Part shown: in pieces, positions 7,937 through 15,545 of the stretch | Position numbering within the stretch: position 1 is the first letter of the stretch | Layout: each line of letters opens with the position of its first letter | From: Bacillota bacterium | Lineage (GTDB): Bacteria > Bacillota > Clostridia > Christensenellales > UMGS416 | NCBI GenBank assembly: GCA_023409755.1 | Contig: JAEYRA010000077.1 | Span: 1-18,264 of the forward strand | Length of the DNA: 18,264 bases | Direction of reading: 5' to 3' | Notes under the pieces: model-generated | Told to the model about the DNA's origin: nothing | The model's input: the letters and a program-made list of their open reading frames with translations, nothing else | The model's database searches: none | Made by a program: the position numbers and the translations under genes

Positions 7937-8755
7937 ATGAATTCATTGAGAGAACAGTTTGATGCCGTCGTGGACAGCGTCTCGCGGTTGGAGTCTGTCC
8001 GCGCCTTGGGCAAAAGCGGCGGTACGGCGCTGCCAGAGAATGCAGAAAGCGACATCGACGTTTTCGTTTTTAGCAGGGAGATACCAACCCCGGAGGAGAG
8101 ACTGACCGTTTACCGCCAGTCGCTGGGCGAGGGATGCGATTGTCATGTTTCCCCCGCCGGCGGCCCCTTTTGGGGTGTGTGCGACTTTTTGACCATTGCA
8201 GGCACCGAACTGTGCTTCATGCATTTCACCATGGCGCAGATGACTGCGGAAGTGGATTCGGTGTTGTCCGGCTCCCGGTTGGAGCGCGAGGGCAACTACT
8301 TTTACCCCACTGGTCGGTGCGCGTCACTTCTTTCGCTGCATATCCTCTGCGACAAGGATGGTTATCTCACTGCTCTGCGCCAACGTATCACGGCTTACCC
8401 ACAGGAACTGGCACAGGTCTTGATGCAGCACCATCTGCGGATGCTGGAAGAAACAGAAGATCTGGAACGGGCGATTGCCAGACAGGATCCTCTCTTTTAC
8501 CACGCTGCTCTGGACCAGTCGCTCGACTATTTCCTGCAGGCGCTCTTTGCCGTGAATCGTGTGTACTTCCCCAGCCGCAAACGCACTCTGCAGTATCTGT
8601 CCACGTTCCAAACCCTACCGAAGGATTGCGGTGATCGGCTGCTGCAAATTGTGCAGTGGGGTGCGAAGGGTGAAACGCTGTCCCGGTCTTTTGAGGAGTG
8701 GACGGCACTGTGTGCGGAGTTGCAAGGCATGGTGAAAGGGGAAGGGACAACGTGA
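7937..8755 (+). CDS. Nucleotidyltransferase-fold protein (DUF4037-like)
   Basis: A 272-residue protein with a pol-beta nucleotidyltransferase signature near the N-terminus: ALGKSGGTALPENAESDIDVFVF, with acidic residues D39 and D41. The C-terminal helical part with LDYFLQALFAVNRVYFPSRKRTLQYL recalls the DUF4037 class (recognition from memory). The glycine-serine loop is atypical (KSGG) and I cannot point to a clear third catalytic carboxylate; the later strand reads GTELCFMHFT. A GGAGAGGGAG ribosome binding site precedes ATG 7937. The stop overlaps the next start as GTGA, so the two proteins are probably made together. It may adenylylate a small molecule or protein; the substrate is unknown. 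Confidence 0.8.
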   Translation: MNSLREQFDAVVDSVSRLESVRALGKSGGTALPENAESDIDVFVFSREIPTPEERLTVYRQSLGEGCDCHVSPAGGPFWGVCDFLTIAGTELCFMHFTMAQMTAEVDSVLSGSRLEREGNYFYPTGRCASLLSLHILCDKDGYLTALRQRITAYPQELAQVLMQHHLRMLEETEDLERAIARQDPLFYHAALDQSLDYFLQALFAVNRVYFPSRKRTLQYLSTFQTLPKDCGDRLLQIVQWGAKGETLSRSFEEWTALCAELQGMVKGEGTT

Positions 8756-9312
8756 AACTGGTGGTGATCGTCGGTCCCCATGCCGTGGGAAAGATGACGG
8801 TGGGGCAGGAGTTGGCGAAGCTCACGGGCTTGAAGCTCTTCCACAACCATATGACGATTGACCTCGTAGCAGACCTCTTCGCCAACATGCCGCAGGAACG
8901 CCGTCGGCTGACCGACCTTTTTCGCCGCGAAATCTTTGAGGCCTACGCCAAGAGTGACGAATACGGCCTGATCTTCACTTTCATGTGGGCATTCGACGCG
9001 CAGGCGGATTGGGACTACATCAATTGGCTGGAAGCCCTCTTTGCTGCACACGGTGCGCTGACCTACTACGTGGAGCTCATGGCTGATGAGGCTGTTCGCT
9101 GGGAACGCAACCACACCGAAAACCGGCTGCTGCACAAGCCCACCAAGCGGAACCTGGAGGAGTCCGACCGCTTTTTCCGCACGTTGGAGGCAAAGTACCG
9201 CCTCAACTCCTTGGAAGGCGAACTCCAGAAGGAGCACTATCTGCGCATCGACAACACCCTTTTGGAGCCGTCGGACGTCGCTCGGCGCATTCAGGAGGCG
9301 TTTCAGTTATAG
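8752..9312 (+). CDS. Small P-loop NTPase / kinase-like protein
   Basis: A 186-residue P-loop protein starting at GTG 8752, which overlaps the upstream stop by 4 nt and is preceded by GGGGAAGGGA. The Walker A motif is GPHAVGKMT (residues 8-16, Lys14 as phosphate-binding lysine), followed by LTGLKLFHNHMTIDLV. This resembles the shikimate kinase/gluconate kinase-like AAA_18-type small kinases. Later segments YYVELMADEAVRWERNHTENR and KHYLRID-like EHYLRIDNTLLEP fit a lid plus the final strand of that fold. Small kinases of this type often phosphorylate small molecules, but no substrate can be assigned. Coupling to the nucleotidyltransferase suggests a shared pathway. Confidence 0.8.
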   Translation: MKLVVIVGPHAVGKMTVGQELAKLTGLKLFHNHMTIDLVADLFANMPQERRRLTDLFRREIFEAYAKSDEYGLIFTFMWAFDAQADWDYINWLEALFAAHGALTYYVELMADEAVRWERNHTENRLLHKPTKRNLEESDRFFRTLEAKYRLNSLEGELQKEHYLRIDNTLLEPSDVARRIQEAFQL

Positions 9313-9355
9313 CGCCGCCACAGAGCAGTGAGTTCGTTGGAGTGGAGGCGGAACG

Positions 9356-10189
9356 ATGACAGAACCATACTCGGCTGTTGTGGATGAGTACTGCCAACGA
9401 CTGTTGTCTGTTCTACCGGGTGACGTCGTTGGAATCTATCTTAACCGCTCAATTGCACTGGGGGCCTACCACGACGGGAAGAGCGACATCGATTGTACTG
9501 TTCTGTTATCGGATTCGTTGGATGGCCATTGCGTTGACCTCCTTAGAGGCATGCACTGCGACATTGCCCACAAATACAGTGGGCAGCATTTGGAATGCCA
9601 GTATCTTCCCCGTGCCCAACTGGGCAAACAGGCTGACCACATTGCCCCGTTTTATAGTTATCACGATGGCGTTTTGTCCCTTGGGAAGTTCAATGCTCAC
9701 GATGTCACATGGTACCAATTGAAGATGCATGGCGTCATATTGTATGGCGATGGGACGAGTCTCCAGCAGATCCCCACATCAATCGAAGACGTGAAGCAAT
9801 ACGTCATTGAGAATGTGAACACGTATTGGCGTTCGTGGCGTACCCAAGCAGGCAGAATCGCATCAAAGTGGGGACTGGCTACGCTGAGGGATGGGGCCGT
9901 CGAGTGGGGCGTTAGCGGTATTTCCAGAATGCATTACACATTGGCTCAAGATGGAATCGTGTCAAAAGACAAGGCGCTGGAGTATGCGCTCCTTCATACC
10001 GATCACACCCACCATCGTATTTTGATGGAGGCGATGCGGATTCGTACGGGCAAAGGGCGCAAGAAGTACTGGAACCCAGTGCGGCGGAAAAGGGACATGC
10101 TGCGATACATCGACACGGTGATCACGGCCTGCAATGCAGCCTGCGATGCAGTAACCCTTACCAATCACAACACATCAAACCCGCGATAA
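9356..10189 (+). CDS. AadA/DUF4111-like aminoglycoside adenylyltransferase-type nucleotidyltransferase
   Basis: A 277-residue protein with the layout of ANT(3'')/AadA-type enzymes. The N-terminal nucleotidyltransferase segment GIYLNRSIALGAYHDGKSDIDCTVLL carries D44 and D46, with a plausible third carboxylate E80 in HLECQYL. The C-terminal helical region WGVSGISRMHYTLAQDGIVSKDKALEYAL corresponds to the family's substrate-side domain. The usual Gly-Ser of the phosphate-binding loop is Arg-Ser here (R31-S32), which could impair activity. GGAGGCGG lies upstream of ATG 9356. Base composition appears visibly less GC-rich than the flanking housekeeping genes, hinting at transfer. The 3' end overlaps folC on the other strand by 15 bp. 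Whether it confers resistance is not shown. Confidence 0.82.
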   Translation: MTEPYSAVVDEYCQRLLSVLPGDVVGIYLNRSIALGAYHDGKSDIDCTVLLSDSLDGHCVDLLRGMHCDIAHKYSGQHLECQYLPRAQLGKQADHIAPFYSYHDGVLSLGKFNAHDVTWYQLKMHGVILYGDGTSLQQIPTSIEDVKQYVIENVNTYWRSWRTQAGRIASKWGLATLRDGAVEWGVSGISRMHYTLAQDGIVSKDKALEYALLHTDHTHHRILMEAMRIRTGKGRKKYWNPVRRKRDMLRYIDTVITACNAACDAVTLTNHNTSNPR

Positions 10190-11473
10190 AAGGTATCCTC
10201 GCACCGCCCCCGCCAAATAGAGCGACCCGGCGATGACGACAACGCTGCCGGACGCCAGTGCCCGGTCCAGGGCATCCCGCCAGTCCGCACAGGGCTCTGC
10301 TAGTACGCCGTGGTGGGCAAACAGCGCGGCCAGCCGGTCCGGCGGAGTCAACTCGCGGGCCGTCAGCATGGGTGGCTGGGTGGTGAGTACACGGGTGGCA
10401 AACCGCGAAAAGGCTGCGGCCATGGGTTTGGCATCCTTGTCGGCCAGGATGGCCGTGACCAACACCACCGGCTGACCGGGAAAGTACCGCCCCACGGCGT
10501 CGGCCAGCACTTGGGCACCCTGGGGGTTGTGGGCGCCATCCAGCAGCACGGCGGGGAAGCGGCGCAGTACTTCCATCCGCCCCGGCCAGCGGGCAGCGGC
10601 CAGACCCCGGCGCAGTGCGTCATCGGGCAGCTGCCAACCCCGTCCGCGCAGCGCCTGCGCTGCCAGCAGGGCGGTGGCCGCATTGCGCAGCTGATGGGGC
10701 CCCAGCAGTGTCGTTTCCAACTCGGCCCATTGCATCCCGTTCCCCGTAACAGAAAACCGCTGCCCGCTGAGGTCGTCGCAGAGAGAGACAATCTCCAGCC
10801 CATCACCATCGAGTACAGGGCACCCCTTGCGTGCGGCATCTGCCAATACCACCGCACGGGCGGCAGCGTCGTTGCCGGGGGCAAGTACCGCCGGTATGAC
10901 TGGTTTCAGAATGCCGGCCTTCTCTGCGGCGATGGCTTCCAGTGAGCCGCCCAGCGCGTGCATGTGATCCATACCAATGGCCGCCAGCACCGATACCTCT
11001 GGCGCGACCACGTTGGTGGCGTCGGTGCGCCCGCCCAGGCCGGTCTCGATGACGGCGATGTCCACCCGCTCCCTGGCAAAGTAGAGGAACGCACAGGCGG
11101 TTGTCAGTTCAAAGAATGTGGGGGGCACAAGCCCGTCCGCCACCATGGCATCGGCGGCCTGGCGCACCTCGGTAGCCATGGCCGCAAAGTCATCTTCGGG
11201 AATCTCCTGTCCATCCACTCGGATGCGCTCGGGGAACCGCTCCAGGTAGGGGGAGGTGGTGAGCCCCGTGCGATAACCGGCGGCACGCAGCATCGCATCG
11301 AGGTAGGCGCAGACCGATCCCTTGCCATTGGTGCCGGCCACATGGACGCAAGGGGTCGGCGCCTCGGGGTTCCCGAGGCGCCGGAGCAATTCCGTCATGT
11401 TTGTCAGGCCCTGCTTGCGCGCACCGCGTTCCTTCGCGCCGTACACCCAGTCAAGGCTTTCGGTGTAGTTCAT
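10175..11473 (-). CDS. folC: Folylpolyglutamate synthase / dihydrofolate synthase
   Basis: A 432-residue Mur-ligase-family enzyme that adds glutamate to dihydropteroate/folates. It shows the ATP-binding HVAGTNGKGS loop (about 44-53), TSPYLERFPERIRVDG, VIETGLGGRTDATN, DHMHALGGSLEAIAAEKAGI and LLDGAHNPQGAQVL, all in family order. I chose ATG 11473 because the product then begins MNYTESLDWVYGAKERGARKQGL and a GAGGG lies just upstream inside the end of valS; the open frame extends further but only antiparallel to valS coding logic. It follows valS by 4 nt and probably shares its T-box-controlled transcript. The last 15 bp overlap the opposing nucleotidyltransferase gene. Confidence 0.95.
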   Translation of the reverse strand: MNYTESLDWVYGAKERGARKQGLTNMTELLRRLGNPEAPTPCVHVAGTNGKGSVCAYLDAMLRAAGYRTGLTTSPYLERFPERIRVDGQEIPEDDFAAMATEVRQAADAMVADGLVPPTFFELTTACAFLYFARERVDIAVIETGLGGRTDATNVVAPEVSVLAAIGMDHMHALGGSLEAIAAEKAGILKPVIPAVLAPGNDAAARAVVLADAARKGCPVLDGDGLEIVSLCDDLSGQRFSVTGNGMQWAELETTLLGPHQLRNAATALLAAQALRGRGWQLPDDALRRGLAAARWPGRMEVLRRFPAVLLDGAHNPQGAQVLADAVGRYFPGQPVVLVTAILADKDAKPMAAAFSRFATRVLTTQPPMLTARELTPPDRLAALFAHHGVLAEPCADWRDALDRALASGSVVVIAGSLYLAGAVRGYLLSRV

Positions 11474-11477
11474 GCCC

Positions 11478-14120
11478 TCACAGCTTCCGCAGGCCGTCCA
11501 TGCGTTCCTGCACCCGGGCCAGCTTTTCCCGTCCGGCGGCCAGCTTCTGGCGCTCGCCTTCCACCACGTGGGCCGGGGCCTTGGCCACAAAGCCCTCGTT
11601 CGCGAGTTTCCCTTCCAGCGCACCCAGTTCTTTCTGCAGGGCAGCCAGTTCCTTTTCCGCGCGGGCCAGTTCCTGGGCCACGTCCACCAGCTCGCCCAAC
11701 GGCAGATAGAGCGTGCCGGCGCTGCAGACGGCTGACACCGAACTCTCGGGCGCGGCGCTGCCTTGGGACAGGAAAGACACCGCCGACAGCCCGGCCAACG
11801 TCGTGAGATACCGCTCGAGCTTGCCGAGGATCGCCGTCGTCGCTTCGTCGGTCACGATGGTCAGCGCGGGTTTCTTGGCCGGGGGCACCTTCATGTCGGA
11901 GCGAATGGTGCGCACGGCGGTGATGACCTCCATCGCCAGGGCGAAGCGCTCCTCGTCGCCCTCTTCGGTGGGGAAGTCGCTGGCCTTGGGCCAAGCCGCG
12001 CGCATGATGGTCTCACCCTCACCGGCGGGCAGGTGTTCCCACACCGCCTCGGTCACGAAGGGCATGAAGGGGTGGAGGAGCTTGAGCGCCGCCCGCAGCA
12101 CGGCCACCAGCACCGATGCTGCGGTCTGTTTGTCCTCGGCCGTTCCGTTGTAGAGCCGCGTCTTGGTCAGCTCAATGTACCAATCGCAGTAGCTGGACCA
12201 GATGAAGTCGTAGACCTTCTGGGCGGCCAGGCTAATCTCGTATTCGTCGAGGTTGGCGGTGACTTCCGCCGTCGTGCGGGCAAGGCGGGCCAGAATCCAC
12301 CGGTCGGTGGCGTCCAGCTGCAGGGCCGAGAGCGGCTTGAGCTCGATGCCCTCGATGTTCATGAGCACGAAGCGCGACGCGTTCCAGATCTTGTTGGCAA
12401 AGTTGCGAGCGGCCTCCACCTTGTCGGGGGAGAAGCGCAGGTCATTACCCGCCGAGATGCCCTGGGAGAACGAGAACCGCATGGCGTCGGCACCGTACTG
12501 GTCAATGATCTCCAACGGGTCAATGCCGTTGCCCAGAGACTTGCTCATTTTGCGGCCCTGGCTGTCGCGCACCAGGCCGTGGATGAGCACCGTGTGGAAC
12601 GGCGGCTTGCCCATGTGCTCGATGCCCGAGAAGATCATCCGAGCCACCCAGAAGAAGATGATGTCGTAGGCCGTCACCAACACACTCGTTGGGTAGAAGT
12701 AGTTGAGGTCGGCGGTGTCATTGGGCCACCCCAGGGTGGAGAAGGGCCACAGCGCCGAGGAGAACCAGGTGTCCAGCACAGCCTCTTCCTGCTTCAGGTT
12801 CGCGCTGCCGCACAGGGGGCAGACGTCCGGGTCCTGCCGGGCCACGATGGTGTGCCCGCAACTCTGGCAGTACCAGGCCGGGATGCGGTGACCCCACCAC
12901 AGCTGGCGGGAGATGCACCAGTCGCGGATGTTCTCCATCCAGTTGAAGTAGGTCTTGGCATAGCGCTCGGGCTCAAACTTCGTCTCCCCGCTGCGCACGG
13001 CGTCGATGGCCGGGTCAGCCAGGGGTTGCATCTTCACGAACCACTGGTCTGAGATGAGCGGCTCCACCGTGTGATGGCAGCGATAGCAGGTACCCACGTT
13101 GTGCGTGTAGTCCTCGGTCTTGACGAGGAGACCCAGCTCCTCCAACCGGGCAACGACCTGCTTGCGGCCCTCAATGGCGGAGAGTCCTGCATATTCTCCG
13201 GCGTTCTCGTTGAGGATGCCGTTCTCGTGCAGGAGGTTGATCATCGGCAGGTCGTGCCGCAACGCCAGTTCGTAGTCGTTGGGGTCGTGGGCGGGGGTGA
13301 TCTTCACCGCGCCGGTGCCGAAGCCTGCTTCCACGTAGTTGTCGGCCACGATAGGGATTTCCCGGTTCATGATGGGCAGCAGCACGGTCTTGCCCACGAG
13401 TGCCGCATAGCGTTCGTCGTCGGGGTTCACAGCCACGGCGGTATCGCCGAGCATCGTCTCAGGCCGGCTGGTGGCCACCACGATGGAGCCGCTGCCATCG
13501 GTCAGGGGGTAGCGCAGGTGCCAAAGTTTGGACGTGCTCTCCTCGTACTCCACTTCGGCGTCGGAGAGGGCGGTTTTGCACTCCGGGCACCAGTTGATGA
13601 TGCGGTTGCCACGGTAGATGAGACCTTTTTCATAGAGGCGTACAAACACCTCGCGCACGGCCTGGGAGCAGCCGTCGTCCATGGTGAAGCGCAGGCGCTG
13701 CCAGTCACAGGAGGAGCCCAGTTTCTTGAGCTGCTCCACAATGATGCCGCCGTACTTCTCATACCACTTCCACGCCCGCTCCAGGAAAGCATCGCGGCCG
13801 ATGTCCTGCTTGGTCAGGCCCTCGGCTTTCAAGGCCTCGATGATCTTCACTTCGGTGGCGATGCTGGCGTGGTCGGTGCCGGGCACCCACAGCGTGCAGT
13901 AGCCCTGCATCCGCTTGGTGCGGATGAGGATGTCCTGCAGGGTGTTATCGAGCGCGTGGCCCACGTGCAGTTGGCTCGTGATGTTGGGCGGCGGGATGAC
14001 GATGGTAAACGGCTTCTTGGCCGAGTCCGGCTCGTCATGGAAGTAGCCACGCTCCACCCACTGGGCGTAAATGCGCGCTTCCGCGGCTTTCGGGTCGTAA
14101 GTTTTCTCCATTTCCTGCAT
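11478..14120 (-). CDS. valS: Valyl-tRNA synthetase
   Basis: An 880-residue class Ia aminoacyl-tRNA synthetase charging tRNA-Val. HIGH appears as LHVGH (52-55) after PPPNITSQ, and KMSKS lies at 524-528. A zinc-type CQSCGHTIVARQDPDVCPLCGS module and the editing-region segments (ATSRPETMLGDTAVAVNPDD) are present. The anticodon-binding domain and the C-terminal coiled coil (ELARAEKELAALQKELGALEGKL and onward) complete the usual valS order. The start is ATG 14120, with GAAAGGAG at 14135-14128 and a 7-nt spacer; an upstream in-frame extension to 14294 crosses the T-box terminator and is rejected. Expression is likely controlled by uncharged tRNA-Val through the leader at 14242-14466. Confidence 0.97.
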   Translation of the reverse strand: MQEMEKTYDPKAAEARIYAQWVERGYFHDEPDSAKKPFTIVIPPPNITSQLHVGHALDNTLQDILIRTKRMQGYCTLWVPGTDHASIATEVKIIEALKAEGLTKQDIGRDAFLERAWKWYEKYGGIIVEQLKKLGSSCDWQRLRFTMDDGCSQAVREVFVRLYEKGLIYRGNRIINWCPECKTALSDAEVEYEESTSKLWHLRYPLTDGSGSIVVATSRPETMLGDTAVAVNPDDERYAALVGKTVLLPIMNREIPIVADNYVEAGFGTGAVKITPAHDPNDYELALRHDLPMINLLHENGILNENAGEYAGLSAIEGRKQVVARLEELGLLVKTEDYTHNVGTCYRCHHTVEPLISDQWFVKMQPLADPAIDAVRSGETKFEPERYAKTYFNWMENIRDWCISRQLWWGHRIPAWYCQSCGHTIVARQDPDVCPLCGSANLKQEEAVLDTWFSSALWPFSTLGWPNDTADLNYFYPTSVLVTAYDIIFFWVARMIFSGIEHMGKPPFHTVLIHGLVRDSQGRKMSKSLGNGIDPLEIIDQYGADAMRFSFSQGISAGNDLRFSPDKVEAARNFANKIWNASRFVLMNIEGIELKPLSALQLDATDRWILARLARTTAEVTANLDEYEISLAAQKVYDFIWSSYCDWYIELTKTRLYNGTAEDKQTAASVLVAVLRAALKLLHPFMPFVTEAVWEHLPAGEGETIMRAAWPKASDFPTEEGDEERFALAMEVITAVRTIRSDMKVPPAKKPALTIVTDEATTAILGKLERYLTTLAGLSAVSFLSQGSAAPESSVSAVCSAGTLYLPLGELVDVAQELARAEKELAALQKELGALEGKLANEGFVAKAPAHVVEGERQKLAAGREKLARVQERMDGLRKL

Positions 14121-14140
14121 GGGAATGCTCCTTTCAGCCT

Positions 14141-14221
14141 TCATCGGGAACCGGGGAGAGGCGGCGCAACCCACGCCAGCGGCAGGCTGCCGCGTTGCAA
14201 TGCGTACAGGTCCATGCGCAT
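14141..14221 (-). CDS. Small ORF between T-box terminator and valS (26 residues)
   Basis: Reading the minus strand, ATG at 14221 follows a near-perfect GGAGGTGA (14236-14229) and opens 26 codons (MRMDLYALQRG, then SLPLAWVAPPLPGSR) ending in TGA at 14143-14141. This is 20 nt before the valS ATG and in a different frame. It lies after the T-box terminator, so it would be translated only on antiterminated transcripts. The strong ribosome binding site is the main support. I recognise no family, and it may instead be a fortuitous ORF or leader peptide. Confidence 0.4.
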   Translation of the reverse strand: MRMDLYALQRGSLPLAWVAPPLPGSR

Positions 14222-14241
14222 GGGTGCTTTCACCTCCAAAC

Positions 14242-14277
14242 AAAAAAGTCGTTTCCTCCCAAAGGACGAAACGACTT
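14242..14277 (-). terminator. Intrinsic terminator of the valS T-box
   Basis: On the minus strand a 10-bp stem AAGTCGTTTC/GAAACGACTT, with a small inner TCC/GGA extension, is followed by a run of six T. It starts immediately after the T-box sequence, the standard position for the terminator competing with the antiterminator. Confidence 0.92.
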
Positions 14278-14466
14278 CGCGGTACCACCTTCATTCGGGA
14301 GGAATCCCCCCCGCACTCAAACCGATAACGGAGCGACCCGTTCCGGGTTGTTGCCCCCGGAAGGCTCCAAAGCGACGTTCGGCTTGGGCTTGCCCGGCGC
14401 TCTCCCAGCCATGGAGCGCCTCTCTGCGGGGTGCTGTCTGCCTACTCCTCTTTGTCATTGCCTGTT
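14242..14466 (-). promoter_or_regulatory. T-box riboswitch leader of valS (Val specifier GUC)
   Basis: The minus strand carries the diagnostic T-box AAGGTGGTACCGCG at 14291-14278, directly upstream of an intrinsic terminator. Stem I features are also visible: AGGAGTAGG with the AGTA bulge (14446-14443), a GGCGCTC/GAGCGCC distal hairpin, and a proximal stem CAAAG/CTTTG. The likely specifier is GTC at 14376-14374 (in GAACGTCGC), a valine codon matching the downstream valS. A TTCCGGG/CCCGGAA hairpin at 14341-14362 fits the stem II/III region. Uncharged tRNA-Val would pair with the specifier and the T-box bulge and favour the antiterminator. The T-box call is strong; the exact specifier placement is by eye. 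Confidence 0.9.
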
Positions 14467-14472
14467 CCAATT

Positions 14473-14500
14473 ATTATACTACGCGAAGCATTGTTGTCAA
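14473..14500 (-). promoter_or_regulatory. Consensus sigma-A promoter of the valS-folC transcript
   Basis: On the minus strand TTGACA (14500-14495) and TATAAT (14478-14473) are both perfect matches to consensus, separated by 16 bp. Transcription should begin near 14466, just ahead of T-box stem I. The -35 lies only about 13 bp after the stop of the upstream carboxypeptidase gene. Confidence 0.9.
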
Positions 14501-14512
14501 TCCCGCGTACGA

Positions 14513-15418
14513 TCATTCGCGTGACGCGTTCCTTGTGGTGTCAGTTTTAGCCGGCGGCTGGTGATCAATCTGTTTTACCCAGAATTCTTCATAGGATTTG
14601 TAGCCTTTCGCGTGCATCAGATCCGCATTCTCCACGCCGATGTATCGAACGTGCCACGGCTCGGCGATGTACCCGGTAATTTTCTTGTTATCCTCGGTGT
14701 AGCGCACGATGAACCCGTACTTCCACGCGTTTTTGGTAAGCCACTTGGCTTCCTTGCTCCCGCTAGTGACATAGCCGCCGGATTTCTTTTTAATGTCCAC
14801 AGCCAACCCCGTCTGGTGTTCGCTGTGCCCGGCCCGTGCGCGGGAGTAATCGGGCGAGCGATGGCGGGAACCGGTGTTGTGGTTCAGGTGCTTCTGAGTG
14901 GTGTAGGAGCGGTACCCCTTGGAGCGTGCATACAGCGATATGCCATCCTCTTTGGCGGCGGCAATCATTTTCTTCAGGGCTTTGGCGGCATCGGGGTGCA
15001 GGAGTGCGCTGCCGACGGTTTTGAGCTTCTCCGGCGCGTAGCTTTTGGACAGTTTCCGATTTTTGTTCACCAGAACCGTCAGGGAGTCGGGGTCGTCCAC
15101 CGTTGTCGTCTGCACGTAGAACCCCAGGTCCAGACCAACGTTCACCCGCCAAACGACGGTGGAGGGTTTGTAGGTTGGGTGCTTTTTGTGAAATTTGAGA
15201 TAGCGTTTTTTCTTATCCGCTTCATAATAATATAGTTTTTTTGCCTTCGCCAGGAAGGCGGCATCGTCCTCCGCCGCAGCAGCCAACACCACGGAACCGC
15301 CCGACAGCAGGACACCGGCAGCATCTGGTGCAGCGGCCAAAAGCAACAGCGCAGCCGCCAAAGCGGCGAAGCTGCGCGAAAGACAGCGGGGGATGGAGGT
15401 GCCCCGAAAACAACTCAT
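14513..15418 (-). CDS. M15-family D-alanyl-D-alanine carboxypeptidase (VanY-like), exported
   Basis: A 301-residue exported zinc peptidase that trims peptidoglycan stem peptides. The N-terminal segment (about 1-48) has basic residues followed by a long Ala/Leu hydrophobic stretch and looks like a signal peptide or anchor. The catalytic domain shows SKGYRSYTTQ, then GHSEHQTGLAVDI (zinc ligands H201 and D208), then EPWHVRYIG (general base E253 and zinc ligand H256), as in VanY/M15B proteins. The start ATG 15418 has AAAGGAG upstream and is the only methionine before the catalytic domain. A basic linker (KKRYLKFHKKH) precedes the domain. No terminator follows, so readthrough into the valS leader is possible. 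No van regulator is nearby, so cell-wall remodelling is more likely than glycopeptide resistance. Confidence 0.9.
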   Translation of the reverse strand: MSCFRGTSIPRCLSRSFAALAAALLLLAAAPDAAGVLLSGGSVVLAAAAEDDAAFLAKAKKLYYYEADKKKRYLKFHKKHPTYKPSTVVWRVNVGLDLGFYVQTTTVDDPDSLTVLVNKNRKLSKSYAPEKLKTVGSALLHPDAAKALKKMIAAAKEDGISLYARSKGYRSYTTQKHLNHNTGSRHRSPDYSRARAGHSEHQTGLAVDIKKKSGGYVTSGSKEAKWLTKNAWKYGFIVRYTEDNKKITGYIAEPWHVRYIGVENADLMHAKGYKSYEEFWVKQIDHQPPAKTDTTRNASRE

Positions 15419-15459
15419 TGGTGTCTCCTTTGGTCCTCGTATCTGTCATATCCGCTACC

Positions 15460-15488
15460 AATATAGAATACTTGGAAAGAAAATCCAA
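15460..15488 (-). promoter_or_regulatory. Candidate promoter of the carboxypeptidase gene
   Basis: On the minus strand TTGGAT (15488-15483) and TATATT (15465-15460) are separated by 17 bp, about 42 nt upstream of the ATG at 15418. Both boxes are near-consensus. It diverges from the glyA promoter. Confidence 0.6.
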
Positions 15489-15502
15489 TCACAATTTTGT
15501 GA
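15489..15502. promoter_or_regulatory. Inverted repeat TCACAA-TT-TTGTGA, possible operator
   Basis: A 6-bp inverted repeat with a 2-bp centre abuts the -35 of the minus-strand promoter and lies 14 bp upstream of the glyA -35. A dyad at this place between divergent promoters could be a repressor site. No cognate regulator is encoded in the window. Confidence 0.35.
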
Positions 15503-15516
15503 CAATGCAAGCTATA

Positions 15517-15545
15517 TTGACAGAATCCGAATTATTTGTAAAAAT
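15517..15545 (+). promoter_or_regulatory. Candidate sigma-A promoter of glyA
   Basis: A perfect TTGACA at 15517-15522 is followed after 17 bp by AAAAAT (15540-15545), with TG at 15537-15538 as an extended -10. Transcription would start near 15552, leaving a leader of about 100 nt. That leader holds small hairpins GGAGC/GCTCC (15565-15578) and TGATT/AATCA (15593-15605), the latter followed by T-rich sequence. Confidence 0.55.

Noticed and set aside
10958..11806. Plus-strand 282-codon frame
   Set aside because: It is antisense to folC and valS, both of which have full family motifs.
14121..14294. N-terminal extension of valS to 14294
   Set aside because: It reads through the T-box terminator hairpin; the ATG at 14120 has a well-spaced GAAAGGAG and the conserved start of the family.
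13071..14564. Plus-strand 497-codon frame over the valS 5' half and its leader
   Set aside because: It crosses the T-box, terminator and promoter, and is antisense to valS.
14513..15418. Glycopeptide resistance (van) gene
   Set aside because: No vanH/A/X or two-component genes nearby; a housekeeping M15 carboxypeptidase is more likely.
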